A stretch of 64,000 nucleotides of DNA from Bradyrhizobium sp. (GCF_016219575.1 NZ_JACRMG010000030.1:1-64000), one strand, 5' to 3'. Positions 1 through 8,620 are shown, counted from the first letter of the stretch. The notes: generated by a model from the letters alone, not told the origin. Translations and numbers: made by a program.

Positions 1-60
1 TGCTACCCGCTCGATCAGCCAATCAGCTCGTTCCGCAACCCGAATGTCGCCGAAAGACAT
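1..60 (-). CDS. Partial N-terminus, possible IS4/Tn5-type transposase
   Basis: The minus strand opens with ATG at position 60, preceded by a good ribosome binding site (GGAGGCA about 6 nt upstream), and runs off the left edge after 20 codons (begins MSFGDIRVAERADWLIERV). This start resembles the N-terminal DNA-binding part of IS4-family transposases as I remember them, but 20 residues are too few to prove it. No terminal inverted repeat could be located in 61-196. Treat the family name as a guess; that a coding sequence starts here is better supported. Confidence 0.35.
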   Translation of the reverse strand, partial: MSFGDIRVAERADWLIERVA

Positions 61-196
61 CTTGTGCCTCCGCCAAATAGGTCGAAAGCCCTTGAATCAT
101 ATTTGCAAAATCCGGGGAATCACTTTTGGGGATCCCGTAGCCCCCGCAAGGGGGGAGGGAACCCGTCCACCGGTGCGTGCCTTACTCGTCGCGCTG

Positions 197-1975
197 CTAC
201 CCCAGCAGCACCGCATCCGCGCCGTTCACGGCGTCGGCCGAGTCCGTCACCGTCTTCTCCAGCGAAGGCGCCGCGACCGCGATATTCTCGGCAAAGAACC
301 GTGCCAGCGCCACGTGGCGTTGCGGATCGCCCTCGCCAAGGCCCTTGGCGGCGAGCGCTTCTCCGGCCAGCATGCAGCCGCCGAGGGTGGCGCCGAACAG
401 GCGCAGATAAGGCGTGGCGCCGGCGAGCGCATCGTTTGGCGCAGCAGCCAGCTTCTCCAACAGCCACTTGCTGGTGCGCTCGGTGGCCGCCAGCGCCTCG
501 CGCAGCTTTGCGCCCGTGGTGCCGAAGGCCGGATCGTTCGAGGTCTCTACGCGGCTGACGATCCCGCTGAGCTCGTCGAGCAGCTTCCACACCGACTCGC
601 CGCCATTGGCGCCGAGCTTGCGCGTCACCAGGTCGATCGACTGGATGCCATTGGTGCCCTCGTAGATCGTGGTGATGCGGGCGTCGCGATAGTGCTGCGC
701 CGCGCCGGTCTCCTCGATGAAGCCCATGCCGCCATGGACCTGCACGCCGAGATAGGCGACCTCGTTGCCGATGTCGGTGGAGAACGCCTTCGCGATCGGC
801 GTCAGCAGCGCGCCGCGCGCCGCCGCATCGTCGCGTACCCCGGCGTCCTTTGCCCGCACGGCGACGTCGAGCGCCACCGCCGTGGCGTAGCAGATCGAGC
901 GCGCCGCAGCCGTCATGCTCTTCATCTGCATCAGCATGCGCTTGACGTCGGGGTGCACGATGATGGGATCGAGTCCGTCGCCCTTCCTGCCCGTCGCGCG
1001 GCCCTGCTTGCGCTCCTGCGCAAAGGCCAGCGCCTGCTGGAACGCGCGGTCGGCGATCCCTACGCCCTCGAGCCCGACGCCGAGCCGCGCCTGGTTCATC
1101 ATGGTGAACATGCAGGCCATGCCCTTGTTTTCCTCGCCGATGAGGTAGCCGACCGCGCCGCCCTTATCGCCCATGGTCATGGTGCAGGTCGGGGAGGCGT
1201 GGATGCCGAGCTTGTGCTCGACGCCGGAGGCATGGATGTCGTTGCGCGCGCCGAGCGAGCCGTCCTTATTCACGAGGAACTTTGGCACCAGGAACAGCGA
1301 GATTCCCCGCGTGCCCGCGGGCGCATCGGGCAATCGCGCGAGCACGAAATGCACGATGTTGTCGGTCATGTCGTGCTCGCCATAGGTGATGAAGATCTTG
1401 GTGCCCTTGAGGCGATAGCTGCCGTCGCCCGCCCGCTCGGCGCGGGTGCGCAGCGCGCCGACGTCGCTGCCTGCGCCGGGCTCGGTGAGCTGCATGGTGC
1501 CGGTCCATTGGCCGGACACCAGCTTGGCGAGATAGATCTGCTTCAGCTCGTCCGAGCCGTGCGCATCGAGCGCCTCGATGGCCCCGAGCGTCAGCAGCGG
1601 GCAGAGCCCGAAGGCGATGTTCGACGCGCTCCAGATTTCCGTGCATGCCGCGTTGATCGCGAGCGGCAGGCCCTGACCGCCGAATTCTTCCGGCCCCGAC
1701 ACCGCGTTCCACCCCGCATCCGCCCAGCGCTTGTAGGCATCCGGCCAGCCCGGCGCGGTCGTCACCACGCCGTTGTCGAGCTTGATACCGTGCTCGTCGC
1801 CGACACGATTGAGCGGCGCCAGCACGTCGGCGGCGAACTTGCCGGCTTCTTCCAGCACGGCGGCCGTGATGTCGCCGTCGAAATCGCCGTAATGCCCGGC
1901 CTCGACGGCGGCCTTCAGCCCCGCGCCATGGTTGAGCGAAAGCAGGATGTCGGAGATCGGCGCGGTGTAGGTCAT
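197..1975 (-). CDS. Acyl-CoA dehydrogenase, long form with C-terminal extension
   Basis: Flavin-dependent alpha,beta-dehydrogenation of an acyl-CoA thioester. The 592-residue protein is about 200 residues longer than a standard acyl-CoA dehydrogenase and matches the DmdC/FadE-like class with an extra C-terminal helical domain. Visible family motifs are the substrate/FAD loop TEPGAGSDVGALRT, the GGMGFIEETG segment and TTIYEGTNGIQ, which contains the expected catalytic-base Glu. The gene stands alone on the minus strand with no partner within 380 bp, so the substrate cannot be read from context. Fatty-acyl-CoA or 3-methylmercaptopropionyl-CoA are both possible for this class. Confidence 0.9.
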   Translation of the reverse strand: MTYTAPISDILLSLNHGAGLKAAVEAGHYGDFDGDITAAVLEEAGKFAADVLAPLNRVGDEHGIKLDNGVVTTAPGWPDAYKRWADAGWNAVSGPEEFGGQGLPLAINAACTEIWSASNIAFGLCPLLTLGAIEALDAHGSDELKQIYLAKLVSGQWTGTMQLTEPGAGSDVGALRTRAERAGDGSYRLKGTKIFITYGEHDMTDNIVHFVLARLPDAPAGTRGISLFLVPKFLVNKDGSLGARNDIHASGVEHKLGIHASPTCTMTMGDKGGAVGYLIGEENKGMACMFTMMNQARLGVGLEGVGIADRAFQQALAFAQERKQGRATGRKGDGLDPIIVHPDVKRMLMQMKSMTAAARSICYATAVALDVAVRAKDAGVRDDAAARGALLTPIAKAFSTDIGNEVAYLGVQVHGGMGFIEETGAAQHYRDARITTIYEGTNGIQSIDLVTRKLGANGGESVWKLLDELSGIVSRVETSNDPAFGTTGAKLREALAATERTSKWLLEKLAAAPNDALAGATPYLRLFGATLGGCMLAGEALAAKGLGEGDPQRHVALARFFAENIAVAAPSLEKTVTDSADAVNGADAVLLG

Positions 1976-2357
1976 GGTGGTGCCCGGGCTGGTGACTGGA
2001 TAGGGGACGATAGACGATACGCTGCCGTATCACGAACCCGCCGGGCTCTCAATGGGCGGATGGGGGCGGCATGGAAGACTACGGCCCCGGATACCGCCGG
2101 TTTCCGGGCGATGGGGCAGGCAAGGGTCGTGCCGCGCTGCGCCGGTCGACCCTCATGGTGAGGAGGCGCGAATCGCCGTGTCGACCATGCGGCCCGGCTC
2201 CGGCCCCTGACTTCCATATTAGGGGTCCGAAAGCCGGGCCGGAGCGGTGCAAATCCTTTCTCCCGCCTGTTGAACTCGGTCCACCGGCCCTATAGACCGG
2301 CGTGGCCGAAGGGCGCTCGCGACGCGGCCATTGCCGCGCCGTTCCCGAACGGCCCGT
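1976..2357. other. Intergenic gap with a weak possible tRNA promoter
   Basis: I see no gene in this stretch. TTGAAC (2270-2275) and TATAGA (2291-2296) are promoter-like but are separated by only 15 bp and lie about 60 nt before the tRNA, so they are a weak candidate. Open frames here are high-GC noise. Confidence 0.3.
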
Positions 2358-2432
2358 TGGGGCGTAGCCAAGCGGTAAGGCAGCGGATTTTGATTCCGCC
2401 ATTCGGAGGTTCGATCCCTCCCGCCCCAGCCA
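2358..2432 (+). tRNA. tRNA-Gln (anticodon UUG)
   Basis: A complete 75-nt cloverleaf including encoded CCA. The acceptor arm TGGGGCG pairs with CGCCCCA. The anticodon stem GCGGA/TCCGC encloses the loop TTTTGAT, giving anticodon TTG (Gln, CAA). The T-arm is GGAGG-TTCGATC-CCTCC. The last 51 nt are repeated at 4283-4333 with three substitutions, the usual signature of an integrative element that used this tRNA as its attachment site. Confidence 0.97.
2382..2432 (+). repeat. Putative attachment repeat, copy 1 (3' end of tRNA-Gln)
   Basis: From the anticodon stem to CCA, this 51-nt segment matches 4283-4333 without gaps and with three mismatches (48/51). It is the copy that keeps the tRNA functional. 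The pair brackets the Lrp-type regulator and serine-hydrolase genes. Confidence 0.75.
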
Positions 2433-2582
2433 GCATCGAGCGAGAGCATCCGGCGGATGGTTCCAGCGACGGCGCGCGCCATCGGCAGTTTTCTTGCGGC
2501 CATCGCCGCCGCAATGCTGCTGCTCGCCCTTCCCGCCGCCGCCGATCCCACGGCGGACGCCGCGCCCAAAGATCTTCCGGCG

Positions 2583-3083
2583 TCAACTCACCTTCTTCTT
2601 GATCAAGCGAGCGCCAATGTGCCGAGGCTGCTCGCTGCGCAGCACAACGCTGGTCGTGACGGCACCGTAGCCGGCAATACGATCCACGATCGTTTCGAGT
2701 TCCTCGGGCGCGGGAACGATGACCTTCAGGATGAAGCAATCCTCTCCGGTGACGCGGTGCACCTCAATAATGTTCGGAACATCCGAGAAACGCTTCAGGC
2801 AGGACTTGATATGCTCATGGCTCGTCCGCAGGCGGACGATCGCCATCATGCCCAGGCCGAGGGCACGAGCATTGATGCGGGCCCCATAACCTTCGATGAT
2901 GCCGGTTTCTTCCAGGCGTTTCACACGCTCGGAGATCGCCGGTTGTGATAGGCCGATCCGTCGCCCAAGTTCCGAAAGTGGCGCGCGCGCATTGGCCTGC
3001 AACGCCTCGATGATCTGGAGATCCTTGTCGTCGATGCTGCCGAAGCGATCCAAGTCGAAACTCCTGTCGCACTTTGAAATCAT
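2583..3083 (-). CDS. Lrp/AsnC family transcriptional regulator
   Basis: A 166-residue protein, the normal length for this family. Residues about 16-75 form the AsnC-type winged helix-turn-helix (IDDKDLQIIEALQANAR, then LSQPAISERVKRLEETG as recognition helix). Residues about 85-160 form the RAM/AsnC ligand-binding domain (MAIVRLRTS, VHRVTGEDCFILKV). Such proteins sense amino acids or related small molecules. It lies inside the tRNA-Gln-flanked segment and is divergent from the hydrolase that starts at 3178, a likely target. An opposing frame (2457-2948, +) overlaps it but is not convincing. Confidence 0.92.
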   Translation of the reverse strand: MISKCDRSFDLDRFGSIDDKDLQIIEALQANARAPLSELGRRIGLSQPAISERVKRLEETGIIEGYGARINARALGLGMMAIVRLRTSHEHIKSCLKRFSDVPNIIEVHRVTGEDCFILKVIVPAPEELETIVDRIAGYGAVTTSVVLRSEQPRHIGARLIKKKVS

Positions 3084-3177
3084 CGGTCAACGGCCTCTGC
3101 GGCCGATGACCCTCTATGCAGGTTCGGATTGCTGCGGGCTACAATGCACCCATCGGCGATCAGCTCAAGGGGGTACA

Positions 3178-3726
3178 ATGGATATTGCGTTTGTTACGTT
3201 GCCTGGCATCGGCGGCTCAGGCGAGCAGCATTGGCAGACGCATTGGGAGCGTGCGGACACTCGCTTCAAGCGCTTCAAGCCTACGAGTTGGGATGCGCCG
3301 GACGTGAGTGACTGGACTGCTGCCGTCGATCGCGAGCTTGGACTCGCGCCGCAATCGGTCGTACTAGTTGCACACAGTCTTGCGTGCTTGCTCGTTGCGC
3401 ATTGGGCGCAAAAGACTCTGGCGCGCGTTGCTGGTGCCTTTCTCGTGTCAGTGCCGGATCCGGCGGCTACGAAGTTTCCGGCGGCGGCCGCGTCGTTCGC
3501 TGCCGTGCCTGCGACTGCCTTGGTGTTTCCGGCTCTCATCGTTGCGAGCACTGACGACCCCTATGGGACCCTTGACTACGCACGTCAGCGAGCTGGCCAA
3601 TGGAAGGCCGGCATTGTGGAAGTGGGACCCCTCGGGCACATCAACGGAGCAAGTGGCCTTGGCGATTGGCCGCAGGGCCGCATGCTGCTCGAGGCGTTCT
3701 CCAGCGGCTTGGGGATGGGACGGTGA
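3178..3726 (+). CDS. RBBP9/YdeN-type serine hydrolase
   Basis: A 182-residue small alpha/beta hydrolase. The N-terminal FVTLPGIGGSGEQHWQTHW is characteristic of the RBBP9/YdeN family. The nucleophile is Ser67 in VAHSLACLL, the acid is probably the Asp pair in ASTDDPYG, and the His lies in GHINGASG, so the triad looks intact. The ATG at 3178 is chosen because the recognisable family fold begins there and GGGGG lies just upstream; longer in-frame extensions run into the divergent regulator. Substrate unknown. It pairs with the Lrp-type gene across a 94-bp divergent gap. Confidence 0.85.
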   Translation: MDIAFVTLPGIGGSGEQHWQTHWERADTRFKRFKPTSWDAPDVSDWTAAVDRELGLAPQSVVLVAHSLACLLVAHWAQKTLARVAGAFLVSVPDPAATKFPAAAASFAAVPATALVFPALIVASTDDPYGTLDYARQRAGQWKAGIVEVGPLGHINGASGLGDWPQGRMLLEAFSSGLGMGR

Positions 3727-3781
3727 GGCTATGACTTGCCGCTGCACTTTGTGCGGCATCGCGTAACGCCCAACTCACGTC

Positions 3782-4156
3782 CTAACTGCTCGTGCGGAAT
3801 CTACCGAACATATCTCGGGTGAGGTCGTTGATGCGTCGCAGCAGGTGTTCAGAAACTTCGAGGCCGTTGCGAGTGCAACAGATCCACTCATCTGTCGGCA
3901 AGATGGTAATCTTGTCGATGAAGCGAATTCAACGCGCCCAGTCTAATTGAAATTTGACCCGTCCGGTCCCGAACATCAGCCAATGCTGGTGGCAAAGGCA
4001 GGTGATGTCGAGCGTTACGCTACGGCGGCTACAGCGCACATTTTTGATGGCAGGCCATACAGGCCGGAGAATTTGGTCGGCGGCCTGCTTGGTGCGCCCG
4101 ACGAACAGATTTGGGGCGAGGCTGGGCAGGCCCAGCCCGGCTTGGATCATCCTCAA
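3782..4156 (-). pseudogene. Interrupted open frame, unassigned
   Basis: On the minus strand a frame starting at 4156 (MRMIQAGLGLPSLAPNLF...) reaches a TGA at 3929-3931 after 75 codons. It then continues open in the same frame for about 48 codons (IRFIDKITILPTDEWICC...) to a TAG at 3782-3784. The continuation looks protein-like, so this may be a decayed gene with one nonsense codon. I do not recognise the family. The stretch lies in the lower-GC part of the accessory segment just before the tRNA-Gln repeat. Confidence 0.3.
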
Positions 4157-4282
4157 CGGGCCTCGTGCGTTGCTTCGGATGTATGGTCAAGATGACCGCA
4201 GAGCCCCAGCCAATCCTCCTGTGGGGACTTTTCTCGCTTGGAATGAGTGTCAAGCAATTGAAATTGCTAGAAGGTTGCTCTA

Positions 4283-4333
4283 AGCGGATTTTGACTCCAC
4301 CATTCGGAGGTTCGATCCCTCCCGCCCCTGCCA
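4283..4333 (+). repeat. Putative attachment repeat, copy 2 (tRNA-Gln 3' remnant)
   Basis: This 51-nt segment repeats 2382-2432, with changes T to C and G to A in the anticodon stem and A to T near the discriminator. No 5' half of a tRNA precedes it, so it is a remnant rather than a gene. The distance between the copies is about 1.9 kb. Confidence 0.75.
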
Positions 4334-4444
4334 ACGTAGTCAGAAGTAGGGGTGCCTGCGTACTCGCCTCGATCTCGATTGCTGCGTTGCGGTCAAACGC
4401 CGTCCGTTCGCCCCGTACTTCTTTGAAAGAGTTGATTTGTTGCA

Positions 4445-5449
4445 ATGACGCTCACTCGGCTCCCATGCTTGTCTCGTCGCATCGTGCTGCTGCTGTACCC
4501 TGGAATCGAGCTGCTTGATGTAGTGGGGCCGTTGGAGGTCTTCGAATTCGCCAACAGAGTCGTCAATCGTGACTGCGACAGCCGGCGCACCTATTCGATC
4601 GAGATGTGGGCCGCGGAATCGGGCGTCGTTCTTAGCCACTCAAACGTCGGGCTTATGGCAAGTCATTCCTTTGGGGATGAGCCCAACTCCCAAGCTATTG
4701 ACACGCTCTTGGTACCCGGATGCCCTTCACCTAAGACGGGAGGCGAGAAACGGTGTGTCGATTGGATCAGAAAGGTCGCTCCACACGCGCGTCGCGTCGG
4801 CGGCATTTGCACCGGTGCCTTTCTTTTGGCGGAAGCCGGATTTCTTGGCGGCCGAAGGGCGACGACTCACTGGGCGTTCTGCAAGGAACTCGCCCGGCAA
4901 TATCCAGCCGTGGAGGTCGATCCAGACCCCATCTTCATACGCGATGGGCGCTTCTATACATCAGCCGGTGTCACGGCCGGCATGGACCTCGCGCTAGCTA
5001 TGGTCCAAGATGATCTTGGACGAAAAGCGGCCCTCGCTGTTGCGCAACGACTTGTATTGTTTCTGAAGCGACCTGGTGGGCAAGCGCAATTTAGCGCAAG
5101 CCTGAACGCGCAAGCCGCAGGTACAGAGAAAATCGAGGAAGTGCAGAACTGGATACTGGACAATCTTGACCGGGATCTGGGAGTTGGCTGTCTCGCAGAC
5201 CGCGCTGGAATGAGCCGGCGGAATTTTGTCCGTGTATTCACAAAACGGACAGGCCAGTCGCCTGCTTCGTTTGTTGATGCCGCGAGGCTGGAATCTGCGC
5301 GTAGGCAGCTTGAGGACAGTCAGGATCGAATCGAAGTGATCGCTATGCGATCGGGCTTTCACACCCCAGAGACGATGCGAAGAGTATTTCAACGCAGGCT
5401 CGGCGTCTCCCCCAAAGCGTATCGAGATCGCTTCCACTCTGCCAATTGA
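4445..5449 (+). CDS. GlxA-type transcriptional regulator (DJ-1/PfpI + AraC)
   Basis: A 334-residue two-domain regulator. Residues about 12-175 are a DJ-1/PfpI (class I amidotransferase-like) domain (RIVLLLYPGIELLDVVGPLE, nucleophile-elbow-like GGICTGAFLLAEAG). Residues about 225-330 are an AraC helix-turn-helix pair ending FQRRLGVSPKAYRDRF. GlxA-like proteins use the first domain as a non-enzymatic ligand sensor. Likely targets are the following genes in the same orientation (small gene at 5626, HD protein, aldehyde dehydrogenase), although a 177-bp gap separates it from the first. Confidence 0.93.
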   Translation: MTLTRLPCLSRRIVLLLYPGIELLDVVGPLEVFEFANRVVNRDCDSRRTYSIEMWAAESGVVLSHSNVGLMASHSFGDEPNSQAIDTLLVPGCPSPKTGGEKRCVDWIRKVAPHARRVGGICTGAFLLAEAGFLGGRRATTHWAFCKELARQYPAVEVDPDPIFIRDGRFYTSAGVTAGMDLALAMVQDDLGRKAALAVAQRLVLFLKRPGGQAQFSASLNAQAAGTEKIEEVQNWILDNLDRDLGVGCLADRAGMSRRNFVRVFTKRTGQSPASFVDAARLESARRQLEDSQDRIEVIAMRSGFHTPETMRRVFQRRLGVSPKAYRDRFHSAN

Positions 5450-5625
5450 ATTGTATCGACTGCTTGAAAGGGAGGAGCGGGATTGCATTGCCCGCGCCTT
5501 CTAGTCGGCTGCGTCACGCCAGAGTGCCACGGGAAGTTTCGCGATTTTGGCCCAAGGAGTGGGATGTTTGGCCTATGCTCGATCGAGAGCGAGTGGGAGA
5601 GAAGTAGCCTCGACAAGACACTTCA

Positions 5626-5983
5626 ATGTGGGACGAAGCCATGCACGTCTTTATCGAACTCTGGAAGGCGAAGCCTTCCTGGATATCCCTTGCGCTTCCG
5701 GAACGAGAGAAGTTCATGGAAGCGATGGGCAGTGCGACCAAGCTGGTATTTCAGCGCGAAGGAATTGAGATCGCCGGTTGGGGCTTCTGCGCTCCAGCGG
5801 TGGATCATCGGGCGCCATACGGCTTCTTTGCCTTGTACCGGTTCGAGCGCCTGGAGGCGTTCGCCTCTCTCCAAACCGCCATCATGGGGGGGCTGGTACG
5901 AGTACTTCGAACAAGTAAACGTCGTTGGTGAACTCGTTCCGCCGTCGACCATTATTGAGCACCACATCAAGAGCGATGCCTGA
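5626..5983 (+). pseudogene. DUF6616-like small protein, frameshifted at a G7 tract
   Basis: The frame starting at 5626 (or at the second Met, MHVFIELWKAKPSW) encodes about 87 plausible residues up to QTAIMGG, then reads a short unrelated tail. The next frame carries WYEYFEQVNVVGELVPPSTII..., which looks like the proper family C-terminus. Removing one G from the seven-G run at 5886-5892 fuses them into one protein of about 118 residues. The whole resembles the DUF6616 family as I remember it (function unknown). It may be a real mutation, phase variation or a sequencing error. Confidence 0.6.
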
Positions 5984-6015
5984 TCGCGCGCGGCAAGAAT
6001 TGTGGAGAATATAGC

Positions 6016-6672
6016 ATGAATTGGGAAACTTCATTCCCGAAGGAAATCGCAGGTGTTCGTGTCCCTGACACCTCTCTCGTTCTCGGCGCGATACGATTGG
6101 CAAGAGAGGTATCTTCGCCCTTGCTCTTCAATCACTGCATTCGAACATTTGTCTTTGGCTCGCTGATTGCGGAAAAGCACAGCGTAAAATACGATGCAGA
6201 AGTTGCTTGCGTTGCAGCCGTCCTGCACGATTTGGGTCTGACCGACCATGCGCATGGTCCGCGTAGATTCGAGGTTGAGGGTGCCGACGCGGCGAAGCGC
6301 TTTGCTCTCAAGCATGAAATGTCGGAAGAGAAGGCGGAGATCGTCTGGGATGCCATTGCGCTTCATACCGCATCCGGGATTTCAATCGAGAAGCGCATGG
6401 AGATCGCGCTGACGCAAATTGGTGCCTCGGTCGACGTCTTCGGTCGAGGACTGGAGTCGATTAGCGAGTCCGGTCTGAAGGCGGTTCTCGAGCAATTCCC
6501 TCGGCTCGACTTCAAGAACGGCTTTCTGGAGTTGCTCACCCGGAGTTGGAGCTCAAAGCCGCCGATGGTGACCGCGTTTACGTTTGGTGCAGAAATCTGC
6601 CGAAACCACATTCCTGGCTTTCAATGTCCCACCTTCAGCCAGGCGATGCATGGCGCCGGATTTTCTAGCTAG
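6016..6672 (+). CDS. HD-domain phosphohydrolase-like protein
   Basis: A 218-residue protein with an HD-type metal site: His40 (LLFNHCIRTFVFG), His71-Asp72 in VLHDLGLTDHAHG, and a downstream WDAIALHTASG segment. The arrangement resembles the cyanamide-hydratase/HDDC-like branch of HD proteins rather than (p)ppGpp hydrolases. Substrate not predictable. It begins 33 bp after the frameshifted small gene and ends 16 bp before the aldehyde dehydrogenase, so the three probably form one transcript. Confidence 0.82.
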   Translation: MNWETSFPKEIAGVRVPDTSLVLGAIRLAREVSSPLLFNHCIRTFVFGSLIAEKHSVKYDAEVACVAAVLHDLGLTDHAHGPRRFEVEGADAAKRFALKHEMSEEKAEIVWDAIALHTASGISIEKRMEIALTQIGASVDVFGRGLESISESGLKAVLEQFPRLDFKNGFLELLTRSWSSKPPMVTAFTFGAEICRNHIPGFQCPTFSQAMHGAGFSS

Positions 6673-6688
6673 CGTTTGCCTGGGGGCG

Positions 6689-8215
6689 ATGGTGACGGAA
6701 GTTCTGCAGAATTATCTTGGCGGCCGCTGGATCGCGGGTGCGGGCAGCGGTGCGGCATTGTACGATCCGGTTCGCGGCACGGAGTTGGTTCGGGTTGACT
6801 CTAGTGGGCTAGACATAGCCGCAGGGTTCAACTTTGCGCGGAAGGAAGGGGCAGAACTCAGAAGCCTCACCTATCGGCAACGCGGAGAGATGTTGAGCGC
6901 CATCGCCAGGATGCTTCAGGGGCGCCGCGAGATCTATTTCGAAATTGCGCAGGCCAACAGCGGGACCGTAAGCAATGACTCGGCCGTGGACATTGATGGC
7001 GCCATCTACACGATCTCAACCTACGCGAAGCTGGCGGAAACCCTGGGTGACCGGCAATTCCTGTTCGACGGCGAAGCGACGCCGCTTGCTAAGGAAGCCG
7101 CTTTCCAGGGCCGTCACGTCCTTGTTCCGACACGCGGGCTTGCCCTGCTAATCAACGCCTTCAACTTTCCCGCTTGGGGTCTGTGGGAGAAGGCGGCCCC
7201 TGCCTTGCTCTCTGGAGTACCTGTTGTTGTGAAGCCAGCGACAGCCACGGCTTGGCTCGCGCAAGCCATGGTGAGGGACGTAGTTGCAGCCGGAATTCTG
7301 CCGGTAGGTGCGCTTTCCGTAATCTGCGGAAGTTCAGCGGGATTGTTGGACGCTCTAGAACCGTTCGACCTGGTCTCCTTCACGGGCTCAGCGGAAACTG
7401 CGAGCACGGTCCGTTCGCATCCTGCCATTGCAAGGCGCTCGGTTCGTGCCAACATCGAGGCGGATAGCGTCAATTCAGCGATCCTTGTCGATGGCGAAGC
7501 TGGCGGCGGGCCAGCATTCGACCTTCTGGTGCGGGAGGTCGTTCGCGAAATGACGGTGAAGTCTGGACAGAAATGCACGGCCATCCGTCGTATTCTTGTT
7601 CCTGCCAGTCAATATGACGCTGTTGCGGATGCCATATCCTCGCGCTTGAGCAAAGTCACTGTCGGCGATCCCCGAAACAATAGGGTACGCATGGGTGCCC
7701 TCGTCAATCGTGCTCAGTACGTCGCCGTGCAGGAGGGGCTTGCCCAACTACGCAAGGAGACGAAGATATTGCACGATGGCGCGAGCCATGACCTCATTGA
7801 TGCAGACCCTGCGGTCGCATGCTGTCTCGGTCCGACATTGCTGGGGGCGCCCGATCCCGATCGCTCCGAGATCGTGCACGACATCGAGATATTTGGACCG
7901 GTTGCAACCTTGATGCCTTACCGAGATGAGGCCCACGCGTTGGCACTGGCGCGCCGGGGGCAGGGATCGCTGGTCGCCTCCGTTTACGGATCGGGGGCCG
8001 CGGCGTTATCGCGTGTGGCGCTTGAATTGGCGGACAGTCACGGTCGTGTTCACGTTGTGAGCCCCGAGGTAGCGGACGTTCAAACTGGCCACGGCAACGT
8101 AATGCCGCAATCGCTGCATGGTGGTCCTGGCCGTGCCGGCGGGGGCGAAGAACTCGGCGGCGCGCGCGCGCTGAATTTCAGCCACCGGCGTGCGGCGTAC
8201 AGGGGTCGAAGGTAG
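6689..8215 (+). CDS. PaaZ/BoxD-like aldehyde dehydrogenase (single-domain)
   Basis: A 508-residue NAD(P)-dependent aldehyde dehydrogenase of the branch that oxidises ring-opened CoA-semialdehydes (PaaZ N-terminal domain; BoxD, 3,4-dehydroadipyl-CoA semialdehyde dehydrogenase). Evidence is NYLGGRWIAG at the start, NAFNFPAWGLWEKAAPALL, the Glu motif NIEADSVNSA, the catalytic Cys in VKSGQKCTAIRR, and the ending HGGPGRAGGGEELGG. It lacks the C-terminal hydratase domain of PaaZ, which fits BoxD better. No other box or paa genes are adjacent. ATG 6689 is taken as start; the open frame extends upstream over the HD gene. Confidence 0.88.
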   Translation: MVTEVLQNYLGGRWIAGAGSGAALYDPVRGTELVRVDSSGLDIAAGFNFARKEGAELRSLTYRQRGEMLSAIARMLQGRREIYFEIAQANSGTVSNDSAVDIDGAIYTISTYAKLAETLGDRQFLFDGEATPLAKEAAFQGRHVLVPTRGLALLINAFNFPAWGLWEKAAPALLSGVPVVVKPATATAWLAQAMVRDVVAAGILPVGALSVICGSSAGLLDALEPFDLVSFTGSAETASTVRSHPAIARRSVRANIEADSVNSAILVDGEAGGGPAFDLLVREVVREMTVKSGQKCTAIRRILVPASQYDAVADAISSRLSKVTVGDPRNNRVRMGALVNRAQYVAVQEGLAQLRKETKILHDGASHDLIDADPAVACCLGPTLLGAPDPDRSEIVHDIEIFGPVATLMPYRDEAHALALARRGQGSLVASVYGSGAAALSRVALELADSHGRVHVVSPEVADVQTGHGNVMPQSLHGGPGRAGGGEELGGARALNFSHRRAAYRGRR

Positions 8216-8295
8216 TCATCGCCGCCCTTGGTTCTTAGAGATAAGCTAGAGGAGCCGATTGATATCAACCCCTGCCAGGCATCAGAGGAGCTGCT

Positions 8296-8484
8296 ACAGC
8301 TCATCAGCAGTGCCTGATGATAGACCTTGCGCCGCATGCTTTCGTCGAGGCCAGCAACCTCGGCGAAGCGCATCGCCAGCACACAGGATCGAAGCGCGAA
8401 ATCTCGGGAATGGCCCGTAGCCAAGTCCGTGGCGTAGGCCAGCGCCATGAGAAAGTCTGCCCGCCTGACCGCCGGTGCCGTCAT
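8296..8484 (-). pseudogene. Truncated N-terminus of an HD-GYP-type regulator
   Basis: The minus-strand start at 8484 encodes about 55 residues (RADFLMALAYATDLATGH, FALRSCVLAMRFAEVAGL, KVYHQALL) that look like the first part of HD-GYP proteins. After QALL near 8310 the match stops, the frame becomes low-complexity, and the catalytic HD region is absent. A truncated gene at the right edge of the accessory segment is the simplest reading; it lies about 140 bp from a tRNA-3'-end-like sequence. Confidence 0.5.
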
Positions 8485-8620
8485 GCCTCATTCCCCCGAC
8501 ACCCGCCCGAGTCTTCGAGCCTTCCGGTTGGTGGCTTGTAAGGCCGAAAAGTCTCCGGCGCCAGAATCCGGGCAAATGTGCTGAAATTTCCCCGGTATTT
8601 CAAAGGCCTTCTTTCAACCG

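Noticed and set aside
44..2161. Very long plus-strand open frame (705 codons) opposite the acyl-CoA dehydrogenase
   Set aside because: It is a high-GC shadow of the dehydrogenase on the other strand; the translation is Arg/Ala/His-rich with no domain.
2290..2739. Minus-strand frame across tRNA-Gln containing GAGGIEPPNGG
   Set aside because: This peptide is the antisense translation of the tRNA 3' end and is a known false-gene pattern. The same string appears antisense to the remnant near 4300.
2457..2948. Plus-strand frame starting with a signal-peptide-like sequence after the tRNA
   Set aside because: The first 35 residues look exported, but the rest is antisense to the Lrp-type regulator. 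It could be a truncated native gene, yet there is too little to support it.
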